7,347 nucleotides of DNA from Thermodesulfatator sp. (GTDB taxonomy: Bacteria > Desulfobacterota > Thermodesulfobacteria > Thermodesulfobacteriales > Thermodesulfobacteriaceae), in assembly GCA_003978075.1 (NCBI GenBank), contig QOAM01000043.1:1-7347 (forward strand), read 5' to 3'. Below, piece by piece: positions 1 to 5,382 of the stretch (position 1 is the stretch's first letter; the number at the start of each line of letters is the position of its first letter). The translations under genes and the position numbers were made by a program. The notes beneath the pieces are model-generated. The model had not been told where the DNA came from and ran no database searches. It was given only the letters and a program-made list of their open reading frames with translations.

Positions 1-69
1 CAGAGCGGCATCGCCATGCTGGCCCAGGCCAACCAGCTTCCGCAACTGGTGCTGCAGCTTCTCCGGTAA
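1..69 (+). CDS. Flagellin, C-terminal end (partial)
   Basis: Frame 1 reads 22 residues, from QSGIAMLAQANQ to LQLLR, then a TAA stop. A C-terminus of the form S-x-x-M-L-A-Q-A-N-Q...-L-L-R is the hallmark of bacterial flagellin (FliC/FlaA), where this helix forms part of the D0 domain packed in the filament core. The rest of the gene lies off the left edge. A strong intrinsic terminator follows within 15 bases, and flaG comes next, which is a common order (flagellin, flaG, fliD, fliS). What is seen is only the tail, so the family call rests on this short but very characteristic motif and on the neighbours. No gene copy number or paralogue can be assigned. Confidence 0.88.
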   Translation, partial: QSGIAMLAQANQLPQLVLQLLR

Positions 70-80
70 TCCCCGGTTAG

Positions 81-114
81 CTCGGCCCCGCCCCACGCGG
101 GGCCGGGTTTTTTT
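81..114 (+). terminator. Intrinsic terminator of the flagellin gene
   Basis: A perfect 9-bp GC-rich stem (CGGCCCCGC at 83-91, GCGGGGCCG at 97-105) with a 5-base loop is followed by GG and a run of seven T (108-114). It begins 12 bases after the flagellin stop. flaG starts only 23 bases further on and has no obvious promoter in between, so flaG is probably transcribed by partial read-through. Confidence 0.9.
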
Positions 115-137
115 AATATAGAGGCTGGGGGTGTAAG

Positions 138-536
138 GTGGCCCGGATAAATGGGGTAAACATTCCTGTAGCCGGCCCCCAAAACCCGTCTCCTTCGCGC
201 GACAATACTTCCAAGGGGGAGACGAACCCCGTACGTCGTCTCCTTCAGGGGCTGGAGAAGGAGGTTCTCTCGCGCGGGGGGCAGGTGCCGCAGAAGGCCC
301 CCCGGCAGCCCGATTCCGAGGAGCTCAAGCGGATCCTGGAGGAACTCCAGCGACGGTTAGACCTCTTCAACAAGCAGCTCAAGATCGAGATCGATCGGGA
401 GCTGGACATCCCCGTGGTGAAGATCGTGGACAAGGAGACCAACGAGGTCATCCGCCAGATCCCCCCGGAGTATCTGCTTAAGCTCATGAAAAACATCGAC
501 CAGATGCTGGGGCTCCTGGTGAACGAGCGGGTTTGA
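138..536 (+). CDS. flaG: FlaG family flagellar protein
   Basis: The protein has 132 residues. The N-terminal third (to about residue 60) is polar and low in conservation. The C-terminal core (about 81-130) carries the FlaG signature: IPVVKIVDKETNEVIRQIPP (91-110), with the D-x-E-T-x-E-V-I-R-Q-I-P-P-E string, then a GLLV motif near the end. FlaG proteins influence flagellar filament length in several polar flagellates; their molecular mechanism is poorly known. The start is GTG at 138. Its ribosome-binding site is weak (GAGG at 121-124 is rather far; the G-run at 127-131 is nearer), so the start is less certain than the body, but this is the longest frame and its length is normal for the family. 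It lies between flagellin and fliD, as is usual. Confidence 0.9.
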   Translation: MARINGVNIPVAGPQNPSPSRDNTSKGETNPVRRLLQGLEKEVLSRGGQVPQKAPRQPDSEELKRILEELQRRLDLFNKQLKIEIDRELDIPVVKIVDKETNEVIRQIPPEYLLKLMKNIDQMLGLLVNERV

Positions 537-549
537 AGTCTTTTAAGGT

Positions 550-588
550 CCTCCCGGGAGCGCTTCAAGGGGCCGTGGGGGTTTTTTT
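550..588 (+). terminator. Probable intrinsic terminator after flaG
   Basis: CCTCC-CGG (550-557) can pair with CCG-(T)-GGGGG (573-581), an 8-bp stem with one bulged T, one G-U pair and a 15-base loop, directly followed by seven T (582-588). The structure is imperfect, but its position 14 bases after the flaG stop and the T-run support the call. Confidence 0.5.
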
Positions 589-602
589 GCCTCTTCTTAT
601 CC

Positions 603-624
603 CCCTCTTTAAGTTGAAAGAGGG
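603..624. repeat. Perfect 8-bp inverted repeat (hairpin)
   Basis: CCCTCTTT (603-610) and AAAGAGGG (617-624) are perfect complements around a 6-base loop. No T-run follows on either strand, so it is not a classic terminator. It lies just upstream of the toxin-antitoxin promoter region and may be a second structural element after flaG or a boundary of the cassette. Its function is unknown. Confidence 0.4.
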
Positions 625-632
625 CACCTTTC

Positions 633-654
633 AAAGTACTCTCTAAAGTACAAT
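633..654 (+). promoter_or_regulatory. Putative antitoxin promoter with YefM-like operator
   Basis: AAAGTAC occurs twice (633-639 and 645-651), placing two GTAC cores (636-639 and 648-651) exactly 12 bp apart centre to centre. GTACT and AGTAC (636-640, 647-651) also form an inverted repeat. A good -10 box, TACAAT (649-654), overlaps the second core; the -35 is weak. It lies 19 bases before the antitoxin ATG. In the YefM-YoeB family the operator uses TGTACA-cored repeats with similar spacing that overlap the promoter, so autorepression by the antitoxin is a reasonable inference. Confidence 0.5.
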
Positions 655-673
655 TGGCGTTGGGGGAGGGAGT

Positions 674-922
674 ATGATTATTACGCCTAATGACTTAAAA
701 AATGGAGGAATTTCTCTTGTAGAAAAGCTCATGGAAAAATCGCGTGAAGTCTTTATTTCTGTAAAGGGGCAGAAGAAATTTGTTATCTTACCGGTGGAAG
801 AATACGAACGGCTGAGGAAGGCCGAATTGGAAACCATTATCCGGGAGGCGGAAAAGGACTACCAAGAGGGCCGATATGTGGTGGAGTCGGCAGAGGAACA
901 CTTCAGGCGCCTAGGAATCTAA
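674..922 (+). CDS. Phd/YefM-type antitoxin
   Basis: The protein has 82 residues, normal for type II antitoxins of the Phd/YefM superfamily. The N-terminal part (MIITPNDLKNGGISLVEKLM) and the central strand-turn segment (SVKGQKKFVILPVEEYERLR, about 29-48) match that fold: a small DNA-binding domain of the form 'xx-V-x-G-x-x-x-x-V-I-x-x-x-x-Y-x-x-L'. The tail (from about 50), rich in Glu, Arg and Lys, would be the toxin-neutralising arm. A strong purine-rich ribosome-binding site (GGGGGAGGGAG) precedes the ATG. The TAA stop directly abuts the ATG of the toxin reading frame with no spacer, so the two are translationally coupled. It is expected to bind the toxin and to repress its own promoter. 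Base composition is AT-richer than the surrounding flagellar genes, suggesting transfer of the pair as a unit. Confidence 0.85.
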   Translation: MIITPNDLKNGGISLVEKLMEKSREVFISVKGQKKFVILPVEEYERLRKAELETIIREAEKDYQEGRYVVESAEEHFRRLGI

Positions 923-1199
923 ATGTACAAACTCATCTTCACCGAGACGTATCTTCGACGTGAGAAAAAATTCTTGAAATCTTATCCTGAACTTATCGAG
1001 AAATACAAAAAGATCCTGCGGCTCCTAGAGCTTAACCCCCGTCACCCTTCACTTCGATTGCATAAAATTACGCGGAAGATTTAAAGGAAAATACTCGGTG
1101 TCCATTACCATGTCTTACAGAATAATCCTCACCTTCGCTCTTACAGAAAGAGGGGTGATTTTGCTGGATATCGGAGCCCATGAGGAGGTGTACGAATAA
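923..1199 (+). pseudogene. RelE/StbE-type mRNA interferase toxin, frameshifted
   Basis: From ATG 923, directly after the antitoxin stop and with AGGA six bases upstream, the frame begins MYKLIFTETYLRREKKFLKS and runs on through the motif LELNPRHPSLRLHK before drifting and stopping at TAA 1082-1084 (53 codons). Dropping one A from the four-A run at 1064-1067 restores the family frame: LRGRFKGKYSVSITMSYR, later LLDIGAHEEVYE, stop at 1197-1199. The repaired protein has 91 residues, the usual size for RelE/StbE toxins, with the typical HPSL-R-LHKL-G, S-Y-R-I and DIG-H-EVY motifs. Family members cleave mRNA, often on the ribosome. As written, the product lacks the second half, including the conserved C-terminal His, and should be inactive. 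Either the gene is decaying or the extra A is a sequencing error in a homopolymer. The family call is firm; the inactivation is less so. Confidence 0.8.
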
Positions 1200-1217
1200 A
1201 TTTGTAAGACTTCTCAT

Positions 1218-1245
1218 TTAAGTTTTTCCGGGGGTCTTCCGATAA
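1218..1245 (+). promoter_or_regulatory. Sigma-28 (FliA) promoter of the fliD operon
   Basis: TTAAGTTT (1218-1225) matches the FliA -35 consensus TAAAGTTT at 7 of 8 positions, and TCCGATAA (1238-1245) matches the -10 consensus GCCGATAA at 7 of 8, with a 12-base spacer (consensus 11). It lies 32 bases upstream of the fliD start. FliA drives late flagellar genes, so a FliA promoter before fliD-fliS is what the biology predicts. Confidence 0.75.
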
Positions 1246-1277
1246 GCTAGGTAGAGAGCGCGGAGTGGAGGCCGGAG

Positions 1278-2609
1278 ATGGCCGGAGAGATCACCCTGAG
1301 CAATCTTACCGGGCAGTTCGACGCCTCGGCCTTTGTGGACCGCATCATGCAGCTCAAGGCCCAGGCGCTCGAACCCTTGGCCCAGGAAGAGGCCGTCTAT
1401 CAGAGCAAGAAAAAGGCCGTGGAGGATCTCCTCTCCGCGGTGGACTCCTTCGAGGGGAGCCTGGAGGGGGTGACTATCTCCGACCTTTTCACCGGGAAGG
1501 AAGGGGTCTCCTCCGACCCGGATGTGGTGGAGCTTTCGGTGAACGAGGAGGCTCCGGAGGTCTCCTTCGAAGTCACCGTGGACCGCCTGGCCGCCAAGGA
1601 GATGCGCACCACGGCTTCCGGCGTCTCCGAGCCCACCGCCCCCCTTTCCGCAGCCACCTTTACCCTGCGCTACCACCTGAGCGACACCTCCTACGAGGAC
1701 TTCACCATCCACTTCGGCGGGGGCACGCTCGAGGACCTGGTGGAGGCCATCAACTCCGCCCAGAGCCGGATCACGGCCAGCGTCTATTACGACGGAAGTT
1801 CTTACCGACTCCTCCTTTCCGAGGCCGACGAGGGGGCCTCCACCGTAGAGACCGACACCGAAGGCGGGACCTACGCCATCGAGATCGCCTCCGGGAGCCT
1901 TCCCCCGGAGCTGGGGGCCTTAGACACCGCCGTGCTCCAGGAGGCCCACAACGCGGAGATCCGCATCGGATCGGGCTCCCCGGTCTACAGCCCCACCAAC
2001 ACCTTTACCAACCTTTTCACCGGGGTGGACCTCACGGCCAAGGCCACGGGCACGGCCCACCTGGAGGTGAGCGAGGATTACCACCGGGTCACCTCTTTTC
2101 TCAACAACTTCGCCCAGAACTTCAACACCCTCATGGACAAGATCCGGGAGGTCACGGATGTGGACAAGGGGATCTTTCTGGGGGAGGGCTTCGTGAACAC
2201 CCTGGAGGGGACCCTCTTCGATCTGCTGGAACCCCTGGAGGAGAAGGGGCTGGTGACCTATGATTCCGACACCGGGCACCTTTCCATCAACACCGATGCG
2301 CTTAACCAGCTCCTGGAAGAAAACCCTTCAGAGGTGCAGACCGCCCTCTCTACCCTTACCCAGAATTACATCCGTTACCTCTCTCGGGAGAGCACCTTTT
2401 TCCAGAACCTTTCCAACCAGTATCAGGAACACATAGACGAGCTGGAGGAGCGGGCCCGGGAGATGCAAAAGCAATTGGCCCAGGAGAGGCAGAGCCTCCT
2501 CTATACCTATTCCAAGATCGAGGCCTTCATGAACCAGGCCCAGAACACCATCAAGCGCCTCCAGGACTACATTGTAACCCTTTCGGAGATGTACGGAGGG
2601 AAGAAATGA
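1278..2609 (+). CDS. fliD: Flagellar hook-associated protein 2 (filament cap) FliD
   Basis: The protein has 443 residues, normal for FliD. The N-terminal domain begins MAGEITLSNLTGQFDASAFV and continues DRIMQLKAQALEPLAQEE, the FliD_N pattern (a Gly/Asp-rich opening, then a helix with a PL turn and a coiled coil to about residue 65). The middle holds beta-rich domains. The FliD_C region follows TNTFTNLFTGVDLTAKATG (about 240-258) and includes FLNNFAQNFNTLMDKI. The last 70 residues are a Gln/Glu-rich coiled coil, needed for cap assembly. The ATG has GGAGG six bases upstream. FliD is exported through the flagellar type III apparatus and caps the growing filament, where it folds incoming flagellin. 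A FliA promoter precedes it and fliS overlaps its stop by four bases. No signal peptide is present, as expected for a type III substrate. Confidence 0.95.
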   Translation: MAGEITLSNLTGQFDASAFVDRIMQLKAQALEPLAQEEAVYQSKKKAVEDLLSAVDSFEGSLEGVTISDLFTGKEGVSSDPDVVELSVNEEAPEVSFEVTVDRLAAKEMRTTASGVSEPTAPLSAATFTLRYHLSDTSYEDFTIHFGGGTLEDLVEAINSAQSRITASVYYDGSSYRLLLSEADEGASTVETDTEGGTYAIEIASGSLPPELGALDTAVLQEAHNAEIRIGSGSPVYSPTNTFTNLFTGVDLTAKATGTAHLEVSEDYHRVTSFLNNFAQNFNTLMDKIREVTDVDKGIFLGEGFVNTLEGTLFDLLEPLEEKGLVTYDSDTGHLSINTDALNQLLEENPSEVQTALSTLTQNYIRYLSRESTFFQNLSNQYQEHIDELEERAREMQKQLAQERQSLLYTYSKIEAFMNQAQNTIKRLQDYIVTLSEMYGGKK

Positions 2610-3055
2610 TCAACCGTGACCGTTATCTGGAGAATCTGGTCTCCACGGCCAATCCGGTGCGGCTGGTGATCCTCCTTTACGACAAGGCCATCGCCAGTCT
2701 GAAGCTCGCGGCGGAGGTCATGGAGAAGGCCGAGCCCTCTCCGGAGGAGATTAATCGCAAGTACGAGGCCCTGGGGCGGGCGGGGGAGATCCTGGCCGCG
2801 CTCGAGGGGACGCTCGATCTGGAGAGGGGAGGGGAGATCGCCCACAACCTGCAGGAGATCTACCAGGCCCTCTCGGTGGAGCTCTTGCGGGTAACCGCCC
2901 GGGACGATCCGAAGACTGTCCGCCGCATGGTCGAGGTCCTTTCCGACCTGCGCCGGGCCTGGGCCGAGGCCGAGGTCAACCTCAAGAGGGAAGGGAAACT
3001 CGCTCCGGAAGGCAGGGTCGGTGAAAGAGCTGCGGGCCTGGCTGCTACGCTGTAA
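2606..3055 (+). CDS. fliS: Flagellar export chaperone FliS
   Basis: The protein has 149 residues and is all-helical. The family motifs are visible in order: an N-terminal Y-L-E-N segment with N-P-V-x-L-V-I-L-L-Y-D-K-A-I (16-29), a helix ending L-D-L-E-R-G-G-E-I-A (70-79), N-L-Q-E-I-Y (81-86) and L-R-R-A-W (115-119). FliS binds the disordered C-terminus of flagellin in the cytoplasm and prevents premature polymerisation before export. Its ATG overlaps the fliD stop (ATGA), so translation is coupled. The tail beyond about residue 128 is about 20 residues longer than in typical FliS and rich in Gly, Arg and Ala. That extension overlaps the next gene, so it may simply be the consequence of a late stop. 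Confidence 0.95.
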   Translation: MINRDRYLENLVSTANPVRLVILLYDKAIASLKLAAEVMEKAEPSPEEINRKYEALGRAGEILAALEGTLDLERGGEIAHNLQEIYQALSVELLRVTARDDPKTVRRMVEVLSDLRRAWAEAEVNLKREGKLAPEGRVGERAAGLAATL

Positions 3056-3302
3056 GGAGGATCTGGCCCGCCGGGACTTCGAGGCCCTGGCCCGGGACTT
3101 CGAGAAGGTCTCCCGTTTCCCCCTGGAGGATTTGAGTCTTTCCGAGGCGCAGGAGGCCTTGGTCCTGCTTGAGGAGCTGGTCCGGGAGGCCCAGAGCCTG
3201 AAGGAGGCCTGCACCAAGGGGCTCTTTGGGGTGGAGGAGATCGAGAGGACCCTGGGGCCCTTTCTCCACCAGCTGCGCTATCTCCTCCTGCGATTCGGCT
3301 AG
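3021..3302 (+). CDS. Putative FliT-like flagellar chaperone
   Basis: The protein has 93 residues, predicted fully helical, rich in Leu, Glu, Arg and Lys, without signal peptide or membrane segment. Examples of its amphipathic stretches are RDFEALARDFEKVSRFPLED and LSEAQEALVLLEELVREAQS. The start is GTG at 3021, with GGAAGG (3007-3012) eight bases upstream. It overlaps fliS by 35 bases in another frame, which argues for co-translation. A short helical protein directly after fliS is most often a FliT-like chaperone for FliD or a FlgN-like chaperone, but no diagnostic motif is visible and sequence similarity in these families is low. The assignment rests on size, helicity and gene order. Third positions favour G/C like the neighbours, supporting it as a real gene. 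Confidence 0.6.
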   Translation: MKELRAWLLRCKEDLARRDFEALARDFEKVSRFPLEDLSLSEAQEALVLLEELVREAQSLKEACTKGLFGVEEIERTLGPFLHQLRYLLLRFG

Positions 3303-3342
3303 CCCTGCGTCTTGAAGAGGGGGCTTGCATTCTTGAAAAGTT

Positions 3343-3366
3343 TTTGCTAAGAGGAAGCAAATTTTT
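3343..3366 (+). terminator. Possible weak terminator or leader hairpin before the porin gene
   Basis: TTTGCT (3343-3348) and AGCAAA (3356-3361) form a 6-bp stem with a 7-base loop, followed by five T (3362-3366). The stem is AT-rich, so termination would be weak. It sits 41 bases after the FliT-like stop and immediately before the porin ribosome-binding site, so it could instead act in the porin mRNA leader. Confidence 0.3.
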
Positions 3367-3376
3367 AGAAGGAGGT
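3367..3376 (+). promoter_or_regulatory. Strong Shine-Dalgarno deciding the porin start
   Basis: AGAAGGAGGT is a near-perfect anti-16S match six bases before the GTG at 3383. It fixes that GTG as the start, which also gives a clean signal peptide. High translation would fit an abundant porin. Confidence 0.8.
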
Positions 3377-3382
3377 TGAGAG

Positions 3383-4840
3383 GTGCGTAAGGGATTGATG
3401 TTGCTTGTCTTTTTGGGGTTGTTGGTAGCGCCCTGGGTCAGGGGGTGGGCGGCCTCCGGAGACGAGGATCTGCGGGCCATGGTGCAGCAGCTCCTAAAGG
3501 AGGTCCAGGAGCTCAAGAAGGAGAACGCCCAGCTCAAGAAGGAGGTTGACCAGCTCAAGAGCCAGCGGGCCCCGAGCCAGGCCCTGGTCACCGCCCCGAG
3601 CCCGAAGAAGCACAGCTTCTTCAGCCGAGGGGCCTACGGATCCCGCCCGAGCGGGGTGGACTTCTACGGTTTCATCAAGGCCGATGCCGTGTGGCAGGAT
3701 GCCAACGCCATCGGGGATATATACGTCCTCTGGGTCCTCCCGGAGCACAACCTCCACGGAGGACACAAGTTTGGCTCGGATTCCACCTTTACCATCAACT
3801 TCCGGCACAGCCGCTTCGGGTTCAATCTCTGGAAATATTACAAGGGCTGGAAGCTTTTCGGAAAGTTTGAAATGGACTTTTACACTCAGAGCCACGGTGA
3901 AGATACCCTTCCCTGGAACCCCAACCATGCTCCGCTTCGGGCCCGGCGGGTCTTCGTGGGCTTCCAGAAGGGGACCTGGCAGCTCCTGGCCGGGCTGGAT
4001 TGGATGACCATCTCCCAGCTCTATCCTCATCTCTCTAACTTCCCCTCCGGGACCTTCATGGGGAACATCGCCTACCGTATGCCCCAAATAAGGCTTTCCA
4101 AGTGGTTCAAGGTAGGTCAAGGAACTCTGAAATTCGAAGGGGCCCTGGAGAAGCCTTACGGCTTCCCGCGCATGGAAGGCATTATCTGGGACGAAGACCC
4201 CTCCAACCGGGCGGGCTATCCCGGCTTTGAAGGCCGCATCTCTTACACCACCAAGATCTGGGGGCAGCCGGCCCTGCTGGCTATCTGGGGTCACTATTCC
4301 GAGGAGGAATACGACACGGTGGACGGAGTAGAAGACGCCGACAGTTATTCTCTGGGACTCGAGGCCAAGTTTCCTCTTCCCCTCCCCTTTGCCCGTAAGG
4401 CCTTCATTTTGGGCGAGATCTGGACCGGGCGCAACCTGGACGGCTACTACACCGGTGGGGTTAACCAGGGGACGCGTTTCAAGCTGGACAACGGTCGGTA
4501 TGTGACGGATCTGCGTTCGAAATTTACCGGTGGAGGACACATCGTAGAGGTAGACGAGATCGACGCCGTGGGAGGCTATGCGGAGCTGGAGATCTTCTGG
4601 ACTCCCAAGCTGGTCACCCACTTCGGCTGGGGTGTGGACAATCCCGACGACGATGACCTAGAGCATGTAAGAGGGGCCCGGCTGCAACAGCAGATGTATT
4701 ACGCCAACTTCCTCTACCGCTTCACCCGGGAGTTCGCCGTGGGCGGAGAGTACATGTACATCGACTGCGACTACCGGAAGGCCGACGGCGACGACGGCGA
4801 GCTCAACCGCTTCATGGCCAGCTTCTATTACTTCTTCTAG
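3383..4840 (+). CDS. Outer-membrane porin, DcaP-like, with N-terminal coiled coil
   Basis: The protein has 485 residues. Residues 1-24 are a signal peptide (MRK, hydrophobic core LMLLVFLGLLVA, then W-A-A, cleavage likely after A24). Residues about 28-62 form a Leu/Lys/Glu heptad coiled coil (LKKENAQLKKEVDQLKSQ). From about residue 90 the protein alternates aromatic and polar residues typical of a beta-barrel, starting with DFYGFIKADAVWQD, which resembles DcaP-type trimeric porins ('G-x-x-K-A-D'). It ends in FMASFYYFF with a terminal Phe, as needed for BAM recognition. DcaP-like porins pass anionic or aromatic small molecules; the substrate here is unknown. No convincing sigma-70 or sigma-54 promoter is seen upstream, so it is either weakly promoted or reads through from the flagellar operon. 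It converges on the cold-shock gene. Confidence 0.85.
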   Translation: MRKGLMLLVFLGLLVAPWVRGWAASGDEDLRAMVQQLLKEVQELKKENAQLKKEVDQLKSQRAPSQALVTAPSPKKHSFFSRGAYGSRPSGVDFYGFIKADAVWQDANAIGDIYVLWVLPEHNLHGGHKFGSDSTFTINFRHSRFGFNLWKYYKGWKLFGKFEMDFYTQSHGEDTLPWNPNHAPLRARRVFVGFQKGTWQLLAGLDWMTISQLYPHLSNFPSGTFMGNIAYRMPQIRLSKWFKVGQGTLKFEGALEKPYGFPRMEGIIWDEDPSNRAGYPGFEGRISYTTKIWGQPALLAIWGHYSEEEYDTVDGVEDADSYSLGLEAKFPLPLPFARKAFILGEIWTGRNLDGYYTGGVNQGTRFKLDNGRYVTDLRSKFTGGGHIVEVDEIDAVGGYAELEIFWTPKLVTHFGWGVDNPDDDDLEHVRGARLQQQMYYANFLYRFTREFAVGGEYMYIDCDYRKADGDDGELNRFMASFYYFF

Positions 4841-4848
4841 GTAAATTC

Positions 4849-4867
4849 GGGCCGGTTCGACCGGCCC
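4849..4867. repeat. Hairpin after the porin gene
   Basis: GGGCCGGT (4849-4856) pairs perfectly with ACCGGCCC (4860-4867), with outer TTCG and CGAA able to add pairs across a C-rich bulge. No T-run follows on the plus strand, so it probably stabilises the porin mRNA 3' end or assists termination with the next hairpin. Confidence 0.5.
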
Positions 4868-4870
4868 CCC

Positions 4871-4905
4871 CGAAAATGAAAAAGGCCCGCCAAGCGGCGG
4901 GCCTT
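4871..4905 (-). terminator. Intrinsic terminator of the cold-shock gene, possibly bidirectional
   Basis: A perfect 10-bp stem (AAGGCCCGCC at 4882-4891, GGCGGGCCTT at 4896-4905) with loop AAGC. On the minus strand it is followed by TTTTTCATTTTC, an excellent termination tract, 26 bases after the cold-shock stop. On the plus strand the following sequence is only modestly T-rich, so it may also help stop the porin transcript. Confidence 0.85.
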
Positions 4906-4930
4906 CTAGTCTTCTAGGGCCAGACTTTGC

Positions 4931-5134
4931 TTAACCGATAACCCTCACGTTGCTCGCCTGTTCCCCCTTCGGGCTCTGGGTAACCTCGAACTCCACCTTC
5001 TGGCCCTCCCGAAGGGTCTTGAAACCCTCCATCTGGATGGCGGAATAATGCACGAAGACATCCCCGCCATCGTCCCGCGAAATGAACCCGTACCCCTTCT
5101 TCTCGTCGAACCACTTGACTGTACCTGTTGCCAT
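4931..5134 (-). CDS. Cold-shock domain protein (CspA family)
   Basis: The protein has 67 residues, the standard length of a single cold-shock domain. It opens MATGTVKWFDEKKGYGFISR, with RNP1 K-G-Y-G-F-I at 13-18 and RNP2 V-F-V-H-Y at 26-30, and the aromatic W8 and F9 that stack on single-stranded nucleic acid. It is expected to bind RNA and melt secondary structure as an RNA chaperone; many family members are constitutive rather than cold-induced. On the minus strand AAGGAGGT (5144-5151) stands nine bases before the ATG, which fixes the start. The gene is divergent from the ATPase/nuclease gene and convergent with the porin. No strong promoter is recognisable in the 240 bases upstream, nor a long structured leader like that of E. 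coli cspA. Confidence 0.95.
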   Translation of the reverse strand: MATGTVKWFDEKKGYGFISRDDGGDVFVHYSAIQMEGFKTLREGQKVEFEVTQSPKGEQASNVRVIG

Positions 5135-5370
5135 GATACTAAAACCTCCTTAAAAATTTACTCTTCCCCCAGCCTAACACCCCCGCAGCAAAAGTAAAGG
5201 TTTATGAAGCGGACCCCGAAATTTGGACGGCGTGGTGAAGGGTTACTCTTCGCTCTCCCGACCCTCTCAAGGGAGGAAAGGGTTCTGAGATTGCCCCCAG
5301 GGATAGAGCGTCTCCCTGAAAGCAAAACTTTTTGCGGATGTCTTGAGGTGGTTTTCGGAAGGAAAAGGGC

Positions 5371-5376
5371 TATAAT
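5371..5376 (+). promoter_or_regulatory. Perfect -10 box (TATAAT) of the ATPase/nuclease gene
   Basis: TATAAT matches the sigma-70 -10 consensus at all six positions. No good -35 is found at 15-19 bases spacing; TTGAGG at 5343 is 22 bases away. Transcription would begin about 5382-5384, that is at or within one base of the ATG at 5383, which suggests a leaderless mRNA. Confidence 0.5.
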
Positions 5377-5382
5377 GTGTTT

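Noticed and set aside
245..837. Minus-strand frames opposite flaG and the antitoxin
   Set aside because: Both overlap well-supported plus-strand genes and lack ribosome-binding sites or motifs.
1060..1084. Programmed frameshift producing the full toxin
   Set aside because: A four-A run without a strong stimulatory hairpin or a rare-codon pause does not match known +1 frameshift signals; indel or sequencing error is simpler.
1265..2263. Long plus-strand frame inside fliD (332 codons)
   Set aside because: It is Gly/Arg/Pro/His-rich, as expected for an out-of-frame reading of GC-rich DNA, and it is fully covered by the clear FliD frame.
3312..3353. Sigma-54 or sigma-70 promoter before the porin
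   Set aside because: The GG/GC spacing required for sigma-54 is not met, and the TTGCAT and TTGAAA boxes lack a fitting -10 at 16-18 bases.
2567..3591. Minus-strand frames opposite fliS and the FliT-like gene
   Set aside because: They are Ser/Arg/Pro-rich shadow readings over genes with clear family motifs and coupled starts.
3494..4621. Minus-strand frame of 375 codons opposite the porin
   Set aside because: The porin frame has a signal peptide, coiled coil and barrel pattern; the antisense frame shows no domain and is a mirror of G/C third positions.
5204..5382. Short plus-strand frame or structured leader between the cold-shock and ATPase genes
   Set aside because: The frame lacks motifs and overlaps the real start in another frame; the small inverted repeats at 5298-5318 and 5322-5335 are too weak to claim.
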